Shown one piece after another: positions 51,855 to 60,055 of a stretch of 64,000 nucleotides of DNA; within the stretch, counting starts at the first letter, position 1; each line of letters opens with the position of its first letter. Position numbers and translations under genes: made by a program. The DNA is taken from assembly GCF_001429725.1 (NCBI RefSeq), contig NZ_LMHV01000023.1:62767-126766 (forward strand), given 5' to 3'. This DNA is from Rhizobium sp. Root708. Its GTDB lineage: Bacteria; Pseudomonadota; Alphaproteobacteria; Rhizobiales; Rhizobiaceae. The notes beneath the pieces were generated by a model, which saw only the letters and a list, made by a program, of their open reading frames with translations, was not told the origin of the DNA and did not search any database.

Positions 51855-52539
51855 ACTTAATATCCGTTGAGAAATTGAGTGGAACGACGGCCGTGGCGAA
51901 CAGATCGCTCTCGCCAACTCTGCGGCGCGAAGATCAGCGCTGCAGGTGCACAAGAACGTCCGACATGCCGGCCGCTGTCTGAAGTGTTTCTAAAAATGCG
52001 CAATCAAACGATCCCTGGGGGAGACACAAACATGCCGGAATGAAGACCCGACATGACTGTCGGAAACTTCCATCAGCCTACCTTAAGCATGGCTAGCTGG
52101 TGCGAGACCGGACTCGTCTCGGATCGGAAAGGAAGAGCGGCTCATCCGCACTCCCCGCATTCTTTTCTCGGCTGTCGGCTGAGATTGCCCCTCGTTAATC
52201 CGGCATTAACCGGCGTCATCTAGGTGTTTTCGTAGAGGATCTCATATCGCCGCCGCCGCGACGGCTTTCTGCCGCCTGAACGCTTGCAGTGTGCTGAGCG
52301 GCAAATAACGGTCAAGACACCGCCAGCCGACGTTACAATTGCGAAACTGTTGCGCGCTCAACCGTGCAGATTTGTTACAATTCAGAAACAATTGACTCCC
52401 TATTTTCTTAGAGGAGTCGCGTCCGCACTGCGCCCTCGAGCGAATCGAATCCGCATCACAACCACACGTTACCTTGGTCGCACTGAGAGCCAGACCAACG
52501 GAAAGCCTTCATCGGGATCCGGGCGGTATAGCATGGCCA
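51855..52539. other. long non-coding interval upstream of the giant repeat gene
   Basis: About 685 bases without a credible gene. Two copies of GTTACAATT followed by GAAAC lie at 52331-52352 and 52373-52394, 42 bases apart (four helical turns), a likely regulator site pair. No terminator or promoter was otherwise convincing. Confidence 0.5.
52331..52394. promoter_or_regulatory. direct repeat pair GTTACAATTnnGAAAC
   Basis: Copy one reads CGTTACAATTGCGAAACTG (52331-52349) and copy two TGTTACAATTCAGAAACAA (52373-52391). Their spacing of exactly 42 bases places them on the same face of the helix. Possibly a response-regulator or ECF-type control element. Confidence 0.4.
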
Positions 52540-52995
52540 TTAGTAAGGCTCGACGGCCGCCACTCCCGGGCGTTCATAGCCGGAAGGATCATCCAGCGGC
52601 TCGATGGTGACAATCACCCGCCCGGAGCCGAAGGATGCCTTCAGCAATGTTCCCGAGGGTTGTAGCTCCCCGGCGGCCATGAACTTCTGGACGGATCGCA
52701 CCCCGGCTGATGGCGAGCGCGAGATAGTCCAGGATTATCTCTGTCGATCTCCCTTCGGCTGAGCCGACCAGCCGGGAGGCGATTTTTCGAAATCCCGCCT
52801 GGGCAGTCGCAGCCACCAGTCGATCGCGTTGGAAGGTGCGGAAAGTTGCTTCGCATAAGGTTGGGGCTTCATTATTTCGTCCTGAACCCCTCCGTCGATA
52901 GCTGCGCCCGGGCTCACGGACTTCTCGGGGACCGGCCCTGCGAGGGCCGCTCCCGTAAGTCCCGTCAAGAGAGCTAGATAAGCGATCCCGGGCAC
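52540..52995 (-). pseudogene. secreted hypothetical protein, possibly interrupted by a stop
   Basis: It starts at GTG 52995, 7 bases after the DUF1254 gene, with a signal-like N-terminus (MPGIAYLALLTGLTGAALAG) and continues to a TAA at 52735, giving 86 residues. The same frame then reads on as plausible protein (ATG at 52680: MAAGELQPSGTLLKASFGSG, then VIVTIEPLDDPSGYERPG) to a stop at 52540. So it is either a short secreted protein plus unrelated sequence, or a 151-codon gene with one nonsense codon. No family recognised. Confidence 0.45.
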
Positions 52996-53001
52996 CGTTG
53001 C

Positions 53002-54441
53002 TTATTTCACCTCTTCAAAGTCGGCGGGCTTCCAGCTGCCGTCGAAGGCAGGCTTGTCCGGCCCGTAAATGCGGATATAGGCGAACCAGCCGCGACCGGG
53101 CACGGTCTTGATCCAGCGGCCTTCCTGCCCTGCAGGTGCGGTCGGGCCGAAATAGAGCTCGGTCGGTTCGCTCTTGCTGACATCCTTCAATTCGAAGAGC
53201 GAACGAAGGGCGGCCTTGTCCTGATCGGTCTGAACTTCGGAGCGGGTCTGCGCGTCATAGGCAGTCACGGACCAGAAGAGCTTGCCGGGAACGGGCTGCG
53301 GGATGGAAAGCCTGTAGGTCTTGCCACCATCGAGCCAAGCCCCAGTCCCGTCGCGGGAGCCAAGCCAGTAGAGCGATCCTGCCCCGGCCGTGCGTCGGAA
53401 CATGGCCGGAGACGTCACGATTGCCTGCGCGAACCAACGGTCGCGGGCCTCGAGGTCGATGCCGGAGGCCGTCTCGAACTGCGCGCTTCCCGGGACGAGC
53501 CCAACCCACTCCCATTTGCGATCGGGCCAGGCGAGCTTGTCGGTCCGCGCCGTGTCGAATGCCGAGACCAGCAACTGGTCGCGGCCTTGACGTGCCGCCT
53601 TCTCCAGAATGGCCGTCATTCTGTCGTCAGGTTTGAAGTCCTTGCCCTTTTCGATACCGAGCGCCTGAAGAAGTCCGTACATCGGCTCGAACTTGCTGAC
53701 GATCGGTTCCTGTTGGATGATCTCGTTCAGTTTCTGCCAGAACTGGATGTTGTCCTCCCACTTGAGAGACGTGCTATCCATGTCCATCTTGGTCGTATCG
53801 ACGAACTTGAGACGTTGCTTCGGGTTCGCCAGCGGATAGATTTTGATCGCTTCAAGGGCTTTCAAGGCCTTATCTTGATCGCCGCCGACGGGCAGTGCGC
53901 GGACTGCAAGCAGGTTCTTGTAGGTCGGCGTTTTGCCGACGAGGTATCCCTTCGGGATCTTGCCCTTGTAATCAGGCCCGACGATCAGGTGCTTGCCGCC
54001 CTTCCCCGCGTCCGGTCCCGGAATGCCCATGTCCAGAACCCACCCCTGATTATGGTCGTTGACGAGGCCAATGTAGGCGCCAGCCGGCAACTCCACGACC
54101 ATCGGCCCCTTGGAGACATCAAGGGTAGCGGAGCCGTAGGGAGTGTCGGAGTTCAGCGTGAAGCCAACCTGACGCGGCCCCGCAGCCGCCCCGCCATAGG
54201 CTTCGTTGTCGTTGATCCCGGCCGAGCGGTTGCCGTTGAAAATGCCTTCGACCGAGACCGTCGGATACCAGAAGCGGTATGCCACCAGCGCCCGCTGCAG
54301 GTCGGCGTCGTCCTGCGCGCTCTTTGTCGCTGCCGCGGTCGGATATCCGTTTTCGAACTTGTATGTAACGGCGTCCTGCGCGGCGGCGGTGGACGCGAGC
54401 AGCGCAGCCAGAACGGCTGCCATGACGATGCGGTTCTTCAT
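53002..54441 (-). CDS. exported DUF1254/DUF1214 protein
   Basis: A 479-residue protein starting MKNRIVMAAVLAALLASTAA (signal peptide to about residue 22). The DUF1254 domain covers about residues 60-190 (FTLNSDTPYGSATLDVSKGPMVVELPAG). The C-terminal DUF1214 domain covers about 370-479, including FWSVTAYDAQTRSEVQTDQ and the ending YGPDKPAFDGSWKP. Ribosome site GGAG. The family is widespread, periplasmic and of unknown activity. The gene is divergent from the FGE gene, with a truncated relative in between. Confidence 0.92.
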   Translation of the reverse strand: MKNRIVMAAVLAALLASTAAAQDAVTYKFENGYPTAAATKSAQDDADLQRALVAYRFWYPTVSVEGIFNGNRSAGINDNEAYGGAAAGPRQVGFTLNSDTPYGSATLDVSKGPMVVELPAGAYIGLVNDHNQGWVLDMGIPGPDAGKGGKHLIVGPDYKGKIPKGYLVGKTPTYKNLLAVRALPVGGDQDKALKALEAIKIYPLANPKQRLKFVDTTKMDMDSTSLKWEDNIQFWQKLNEIIQQEPIVSKFEPMYGLLQALGIEKGKDFKPDDRMTAILEKAARQGRDQLLVSAFDTARTDKLAWPDRKWEWVGLVPGSAQFETASGIDLEARDRWFAQAIVTSPAMFRRTAGAGSLYWLGSRDGTGAWLDGGKTYRLSIPQPVPGKLFWSVTAYDAQTRSEVQTDQDKAALRSLFELKDVSKSEPTELYFGPTAPAGQEGRWIKTVPGRGWFAYIRIYGPDKPAFDGSWKPADFEEVK

Positions 54442-54473
54442 TCCAATCTCCGAGTTCTCAATAGATGGCGGCT

Positions 54474-54718
54474 TCACTTCACTTCGACGAAGTCTTCTAG
54501 TTTCCACGACTTGTCGAACCACGGCTCGAGCGGGCCATAGAGACGGAAGATCGTGAACCAGGACTTGCCGGGGATTGTCTGGATCCAGTTGGGGTTGTCG
54601 CCGGGCTTGGTCGGCGAGAAGACGATGTCGGTCGAGCCGTCGGCGTTCTTCGTCAGGTCCTTTTTGCTGAAAAGGCTTGGAAAGTGTTGGTCGGTCCGCA
54701 GGGAAGCAGAAGCCGTTC
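54474..54718 (-). pseudogene. 3' fragment of a second DUF1254/DUF1214 gene
   Basis: The minus strand reads LRTDQHFPSLFSKKDL, then ADGSTDIVFSPTKPGDNPNW, IQTIPGKSWFTIFRLYGPLE and a tail LEDFVEVK ending with TGA at 54474. This is the last 75 residues of a DUF1214 domain, closely similar to the end of the intact gene at 53002 (both end in a D-F-x-E-V-K pattern). There is no start or N-terminal part: homology stops at about 54705-54718, a few bases from the inverted-repeat element that begins at 54725. Confidence 0.85.
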
Positions 54719-54724
54719 CCGAGC

Positions 54725-54863
54725 ATAAGTACGCAACGGTAAATGCCGCTCCGCGCGAACGTAAATTTACTGTTGCGCGCGATGCGCGGACGGGTGCTTA
54801 GGAGGGGCCGCCGTAGACGTCCTGTAACGTAAATGACCGCGGCGTTTACTGTTGCGTACTTAT
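54725..54863. repeat. 139-bp inverted-repeat element (MITE-like or operator cluster) upstream of the FGE gene
   Basis: The 23-base ends 54725-54747 and 54841-54863 are inverted copies differing at two positions (inner sequence TTTACyGTTGCGTACTTAT). Inside are two more inverted pairs: around AAATTT at 54761-54770, and GTAACGTAAAT (54824-54834) against GTTTACTGTTGCG. The pattern is related to the motifs before moxR and the sulfatase gene. It could be a small non-autonomous mobile element that truncated the neighbouring gene, or a dense operator array. Confidence 0.65.
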
Positions 54864-54914
54864 CAGGCGCCGCGCGGCGCTGTAGCATTCTGCGATCTGT
54901 TTCGGAGAGCAAGC

Positions 54915-55880
54915 ATGGCATTGGCATTCGACGACAGTAAAGCGCCCAACGACATGATCTGGATCCCCGGAGGCACCTTCGTGATGGGATCGGATCGCCA
55001 CTATCCGGAGGAAGCGCCGGCTCATCCGGTCAGTGTGGATGGCTTCTGGATCGACGAGACGCCCGTCACCAATCGAAAATTCATGGAATTCGTCAAGGCA
55101 ACCGGGCATGTGACGGTGGCGGAAAAGGCGCCGGATCCGAAGGATTATCCAGGCGCTCTTCCGGAAATGCTACGCGCTGGCTCCCTGCTTTTCGTGCAGC
55201 CGAAAAGCGTTGACGGCCCGGATATTTCCCAATGGTGGACCTTCAAATTCGGCGCAAGCTGGCGCAAGCCGCTCGGCGGCCTGAGCGACTTGCGCGGCAA
55301 GCTCGACCATCCGGTTGTCCACGTCGCATGGTCGGACGCCAAGGCCTACGCGGACTGGGCGGGACTGGACCTTGCGACCGAAGCGGAGTGGGAGTTCGCC
55401 GCACACGGCGGATCGGATAGTGAATTCGCCTGGGGTGACGAATTCATGCCCGATGGCAAGGCTATGGCGAACACCTGGCAGGGCATCTTTCCGACACGGT
55501 CGACCAAGGCAAAGGGCCTTGAGCGCACCTCGTCCGTGAAGTCCTTTCCGGCAAACGGCTATGGCCTTTACGACATGATCGGAAATGTGTGGGAGTGGAC
55601 GTCCGATTACTGGACGACACGACATCCGGAGCCCGCGAAGCATTCCTGCTGCATTCCCTCCAATCCCCGCGGCGGCGAAGCAGAAACGAGCTATGACCCG
55701 CGCCAGCCGGATATCAGGATTGCGCGTCGCGTCCTCAAAGGGGGCTCGCATCTCTGCGCGCCCAACTACTGCCGGCGATACCGGCCCGCCGCGCGGCATG
55801 CGGAGCCTGAGGATACGTCGACCAGCCATGTTGGATTCCGCTGCGTGAAGAGAGTTTCGAGCCAGGGAGAACCGCGATGA
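54915..55880 (+). CDS. formylglycine-generating enzyme (sulfatase-modifying factor)
   Basis: A 321-residue SUMF1/FGE protein. It starts MALAFDDSKAPNDMIWIPGG behind GGAGAG. The hallmark redox pair is present as Cys281 and Cys286 in KGGSHLCAPNYCRRYRPAAR, and the fold blocks VVHVAWSDAKAYADWAG, LATEAEWEFAAHGG, YGLYDMIGNVWEWTSD and SHVGFRC are all intact. The enzyme oxidises the Cys of CxPSR-type motifs to formylglycine in the cytoplasm. The only sulfatase in the window (32363, CTAGR) is a natural substrate. No signal peptide. The stop overlaps the next start (ATGA). Confidence 0.95.
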   Translation: MALAFDDSKAPNDMIWIPGGTFVMGSDRHYPEEAPAHPVSVDGFWIDETPVTNRKFMEFVKATGHVTVAEKAPDPKDYPGALPEMLRAGSLLFVQPKSVDGPDISQWWTFKFGASWRKPLGGLSDLRGKLDHPVVHVAWSDAKAYADWAGLDLATEAEWEFAAHGGSDSEFAWGDEFMPDGKAMANTWQGIFPTRSTKAKGLERTSSVKSFPANGYGLYDMIGNVWEWTSDYWTTRHPEPAKHSCCIPSNPRGGEAETSYDPRQPDIRIARRVLKGGSHLCAPNYCRRYRPAARHAEPEDTSTSHVGFRCVKRVSSQGEPR

Positions 55881-56878
55881 AAGCCTTGCGGACGCTAACA
55901 GGAATAGCATGCGCCGCTTTCCTCTCGGTGATCGCCCTGTCAGGGCCCGCCGCAAGCCAGGAAACGCTTCCATCCTGGAACGATACCGCCGCCAAACAGC
56001 GCATCATCGACTTTGTGAAGGCCACGACGACCGAGGGCGGAAACGGTTACGTCGCGCCACAGGACAGGATCGCCGTCTTCGACAATGATGGCACGTTGTG
56101 GACGGAACAGCCCTTCTACATCCAGCTCGGCTTCATCCTGGACCGCGTCAAGGCGCTTGCGCCCGAGCATCCGGAGTGGAAAACGAAGGAGCCGTTCAAG
56201 AGCATACTCGCCGGAGACCTGAAGGGCATTGCCAAAGGCGGCGAGAAGGGCATCGTCGAGATGGGGATGGCAACGCATGCCGGGATGACCACCGACGAAT
56301 TCAACAAGATCGTCACCGAGTGGTTTATAACCGCAAAGCACCCCAAAACCGGCAAGCTCTACACTGAGATGACGTTTCTCCCGATGCGGGAGCTCCTCGA
56401 CTATCTGCGCGCCAATGGGTTTGCGACCTACATTGTTTCCGGCGGCGGGGTGGAGTTCATGCGGCCCGTGACGGAGAAGCTCTATGGAATTCCGCCGCAG
56501 CAGGTCGTCGGCAGTACGATAACGACACAATATGCGATCGTCGACGATGTTCCGGTCCTGCGGCGATTGCCGAAGATCGACTTCATCGATGACGGCCCGG
56601 GAAAACCCGTGGGCATCAACAAATTCATTGGCCGTAGACCGATTTTCGTCGCGGGCAACTCCGACGGCGACTATGAGATGCTTCGCTGGGTGACAGCCGC
56701 CGAAGGACACGGGTTCGCGATGATCGTTCATCACACGGACGCCGATCGCGAATACGCCTACGATCGGCAATCCCCGTTCGGAAAGCTCGACAAGGCTCTA
56801 GATGAAGCGACCAGACGAAACTGGCTCGTTGTGGACATGAAGGAGGATTGGAGGAAGGTGTTCGCGTTCGAACCCTAG
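55877..56878 (+). CDS. exported HAD-superfamily phosphatase
   Basis: A 333-residue protein with signal peptide (MKALRTLTGIACAAFLSVIA, cleavage near AASQ). HAD motif I is FDNDGTLW with nucleophile Asp69 and acid Asp71, motif II YIVSGGG, motif III Lys likely in the LPKIDF/PGKPVG stretch, and motif IV GNSDGDYEML. It is translationally coupled to the FGE gene, so the two are functionally linked: FGE in the cytoplasm, phosphatase in the periplasm. It could release phosphate from sulfated/phosphorylated compounds; substrate unknown. Confidence 0.88.
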   Translation: MKALRTLTGIACAAFLSVIALSGPAASQETLPSWNDTAAKQRIIDFVKATTTEGGNGYVAPQDRIAVFDNDGTLWTEQPFYIQLGFILDRVKALAPEHPEWKTKEPFKSILAGDLKGIAKGGEKGIVEMGMATHAGMTTDEFNKIVTEWFITAKHPKTGKLYTEMTFLPMRELLDYLRANGFATYIVSGGGVEFMRPVTEKLYGIPPQQVVGSTITTQYAIVDDVPVLRRLPKIDFIDDGPGKPVGINKFIGRRPIFVAGNSDGDYEMLRWVTAAEGHGFAMIVHHTDADREYAYDRQSPFGKLDKALDEATRRNWLVVDMKEDWRKVFAFEP

Positions 56879-56991
56879 GTGAGCCGTTGACGCTCCCTCG
56901 ACAAGGTCGGACGTCTGGGCCGGTTGAAATTCCATTTCATCTCACTGTGGGTAATGATGCGGTGGCGATCACGACAGCAACGTCAGTTCAG

Positions 56992-58974
56992 TCAATTCAC
57001 CGGCGAACGCGATCCGTTACCTTTCGGAAGAGGCTTTTCGACAAGCCGCAGGAGCAAGTTCCGTTTTCTCTTGTGCGGAACCAGATCAACGTCGCTGACA
57101 AGCCTCGCGCCGCCTTCACGCCGCTCCAAGGTGACTTTACGGCTGTGGAAGGCTTCCAGCTCGGCTCGGTGTGCTACGCTGATGATGGTGACCTTCGGCA
57201 ATTCGCGGATCACCATCTGCATCATCCTGTCCTGGCTTTTCTCGTCCAGCGCCGATGTCGCCTCATCCAGCACGATGATATCGGGATTGTGGAGCAGGAG
57301 ACGCGCGAATGCGAGCCGTTGCTTCTCGCCCCCGGACAATGTCTGGTCCCAGGGCGCATCCTCCTCGATCTTGTCGGCCAGGTAATTGAGCCCAACCTTG
57401 TCGAGTGCTTCCTTGATCTTTTCCGACGCCCATCTATCCGCAGCCCCGGGATAGGCGACCGCACGCCGAAGGGTTCCTGAAGGGATATAGGGTCGTTGCG
57501 GAAGCATGAACAATTGCCGGTCGGCGTGAAAATTGACGCTGCCGCCACCCCAGGGCCAGAGGCCCGCGATGGCACGCACCAACGTGCTCTTGCCGGTGCC
57601 GGATTCACCGGCCACCAACACGCGCTCGCCGGGTTCGATCTCGACCTGGGTTTCCTTGACCACGGCGGTGCCATCGTCGAGCGACACCGAGAGATCATTG
57701 AGACTGAGTACCACGTCGCTTTCGGTTTCGCCGCGTCTGATGCGCCCCAAGGCATCGCTCTTTTCTGAGCGCTCGAGGCCGTCAAGCGACATCATGAGCG
57801 AAGCAATACGCCTGGCGCAGGCATTCCAATCGGCAAGGCGTGGATAGTTGTCGACCAGCCACCCGAACGCACCCTGAACGATGGCGAAAGCCGAGGCTGC
57901 CTGCATGACCTGCCCAAGCGTCATGCTGCCTTCGAGAAACTTCGGCGCACAGAGAAGAACAGGGACCACAGGCGCAAACAGGCTCGATCCTTGCGAGACA
58001 AGCGTTGTGCGCATGTGCTGGCGTGCGAGCAGCGCCCATTGCTTGATTACGTTACCGAAGGTCTTTTCGAGATCGTTTCGTTCCTCCTCCTCACCGCCGA
58101 GAAGGGCGATACTTTCGCCGTTCTCACGCACGTGCGTCAGGGTGTATCGAAATTCCGCCTCGATCTGATTTTTGACCTCGGACACCTGGACGAAATGCCG
58201 GCCGATCACCGCCATCGAGCTGGAGGTGATGCCGGCGTAGATGACCGCGGTAATGACAAGGAAGCCGGGAATGGTGACAGTGGAACCTGCAATCGTCAGG
58301 TGCAGGGCGCCGCCGATGGTCCAGAGTACGATGATGAAGGTCGAAGCCGACAGAAATGCAACGATAACACCGGCGACGAAATCGACAGGCGCCTCGGTCG
58401 CTATCCGCAGGTCCTCGGCGATGCGTGCCTCTGGGTTCTTGTGGTCGCCGCCAATGAGGTTCAGCTGGTAGTATCGGCCGTTTGCCAGCCAGCGGGCGAT
58501 AACTGCTGTGGTAAGCCAGGAACGCCAGCGGCGCTGGATTGCCATCCGCAGCGCGACCTGCGTGGTGACCAACGCGATACTGCCAAGCACGAGCGGCAGG
58601 AAGACAGCACTGAGATAATACACCGTATCCGCATTGCGCTGCTCAAGAGCGTCGAAAATCGCTCGATTCCAGACATTGATCCCATACTGGAAGCCGACAT
58701 TGATGCAGATCAGTGCGAGCAGCGCGATCGTGCATGGCCAGGCCAGCTTGTCTCCGTGACGGGTCCAATATCCCCGTGCACTGATCCAGAAGCGCGTCAG
58801 CAGATACTTCTTCCGCGCCTGCTCAGCTTCTTCGGGCGTCCATTGAGGATCAGGCTCGATACCCTCTGGGGGCGGCTCTGCTTCGGCCGTCGATGGCTTG
58901 TCTCGGCGCAAGCTCTCGGCGTCGCCGGGCTTGGCACCCTTGACCGATTTCGGACCCAATTCAGTGTCGATCAT
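56992..58974 (-). CDS. YddA/SbmA-BacA-like ABC exporter (fused membrane and ATPase domains)
   Basis: A 660-residue half transporter. A Pro/Glu-rich N-terminal tail (about 60 residues) is followed by a six-span membrane domain (residues about 80-380, with the family segment NWRNAIFDALEQRNAD-like NVWNRAIFDALEQRN). The ATPase domain has Walker A GESGTGKST, signature LSGGEKQRL and Walker B IIVLDEATSALD. The start at 58974 (MIDTELGPKS) is preferred to a longer frame. Relatives (YddA, Rv1819c, BacA-type) move peptides, cobalamin or very-long-chain fatty acids. The cargo here is unknown. Confidence 0.9.
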   Translation of the reverse strand: MIDTELGPKSVKGAKPGDAESLRRDKPSTAEAEPPPEGIEPDPQWTPEEAEQARKKYLLTRFWISARGYWTRHGDKLAWPCTIALLALICINVGFQYGINVWNRAIFDALEQRNADTVYYLSAVFLPLVLGSIALVTTQVALRMAIQRRWRSWLTTAVIARWLANGRYYQLNLIGGDHKNPEARIAEDLRIATEAPVDFVAGVIVAFLSASTFIIVLWTIGGALHLTIAGSTVTIPGFLVITAVIYAGITSSSMAVIGRHFVQVSEVKNQIEAEFRYTLTHVRENGESIALLGGEEEERNDLEKTFGNVIKQWALLARQHMRTTLVSQGSSLFAPVVPVLLCAPKFLEGSMTLGQVMQAASAFAIVQGAFGWLVDNYPRLADWNACARRIASLMMSLDGLERSEKSDALGRIRRGETESDVVLSLNDLSVSLDDGTAVVKETQVEIEPGERVLVAGESGTGKSTLVRAIAGLWPWGGGSVNFHADRQLFMLPQRPYIPSGTLRRAVAYPGAADRWASEKIKEALDKVGLNYLADKIEEDAPWDQTLSGGEKQRLAFARLLLHNPDIIVLDEATSALDEKSQDRMMQMVIRELPKVTIISVAHRAELEAFHSRKVTLERREGGARLVSDVDLVPHKRKRNLLLRLVEKPLPKGNGSRSPVN

Positions 58975-59218
58975 AACACGACAACGGCTCAAAAATGGAA
59001 AGGTTTCACGTCGCATCGGCTGGAAACGACATACGGGACTTCGGTCCCATGAGCGGTAACCAGCTCCCGCCGCCGGCCATGTGACGATCCGATGACACAA
59101 TTGGAAGAGCGGTGGAAACGGTTGTTACCGGCCTGACATTCGGGGGCACTAAAGAGGCGGCAGCTTAAAGCGCTGCGCCGGTTTTCCGGCGGGGCGCATC
59201 GAACTGGAGAGCCCCGCC

Positions 59219-60055
59219 GTGAAGATTGTTCAGATCACCGATACCCATTTCAGCCCGTCAAAGCCGCATTTCAACGGCAACTGGCAGCCTCTGAAGGAAT
59301 GGCTTGAGAAGAGCGGTGCGGACCTGATCGTGCATACTGGCGATCTCTCCGTCGATGGTGCCGACAAGGAAGAAGATCTGCGCTTCTGCATGGATCTGAT
59401 GCGGCAGGTTTCCATTCCCATGCTGCTCGTGCCCGGCAATCATGACGTCGGACATCTTCCGGGCTCCCTGCAACCGGTCGATCAAGTCCGGCTAGGGCGC
59501 TGGCGCAGCGTGGTCGGGGCGGACTATTGGGCCGAGGATATCGCCGACTGGCGGCTGATCGGCATCGACAGCCTGCTCCTCGGCTTCGAGGACGCCGAAG
59601 AAGAAGCGCAGTTCGAATGGCTGGAAAAGACGCTCGCCGAGCGCTCCGGCCGGCGCGTCGCGATGTTCGCCCACAAGCCGCTTTTCGTCGACGCGCCCGA
59701 TGAGGGCGACACCGGCTACTGGAGCGTTCGTCCCGCACAGCGCCGAAGGCTCTTCGATCTGATCGCAGCCAACGACGTTGCGCTGTTCGCCAGTGGCCAC
59801 CTGCATTGGGCATGGGCTGGACGGCACCTCGACACCTCGCTCGTCTGGGGGCCGTCCGCCGCCTTCATCCTCGGCGGCATGGAACGCGACATGCCGGGCG
59901 AGAAGCTTATCGGTGCTGTCGTTCACGAGCTCGATCAGCGCGTGACCAGCCAGATCGTCGCTATTCCCGGCATGGTGGCACATGTGCTCGATGACATCGT
60001 TGCCGAGGTCTATCCGCACGAGGCTCACAAGGTGCAGAAGGAGCCGGCGCAATGA
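59219..60055 (+). CDS. metallophosphoesterase (cAMP/glycerophosphodiester phosphodiesterase-like)
   Basis: A 278-residue calcineurin-like phosphoesterase with all metal-site motifs: DTHF (residue 8-11), HTGDLSVDG (GD), VPGNHDVGH (GNHD), AHKPLF and FASGHLHWAW (GHLH). It is cytoplasmic (no signal). Its stop overlaps the start of the ABC ATPase, so it is part of the downstream importer operon. Together they suggest uptake of a phosphodiester (for example glycerophosphodiesters) and its hydrolysis inside the cell; the substrate is inferred. Confidence 0.92.
   Translation: MKIVQITDTHFSPSKPHFNGNWQPLKEWLEKSGADLIVHTGDLSVDGADKEEDLRFCMDLMRQVSIPMLLVPGNHDVGHLPGSLQPVDQVRLGRWRSVVGADYWAEDIADWRLIGIDSLLLGFEDAEEEAQFEWLEKTLAERSGRRVAMFAHKPLFVDAPDEGDTGYWSVRPAQRRRLFDLIAANDVALFASGHLHWAWAGRHLDTSLVWGPSAAFILGGMERDMPGEKLIGAVVHELDQRVTSQIVAIPGMVAHVLDDIVAEVYPHEAHKVQKEPAQ

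Noticed and set aside
53587..54540. 317-codon plus-strand open frame opposite the DUF1254 gene
   Set aside because: Antisense shadow; the minus-strand frame has signal peptide and both domains.
57991..59052. 353-codon plus-strand open frame opposite the YddA-like exporter
   Set aside because: Shadow of the exporter; Asp/Arg-rich low-information sequence.
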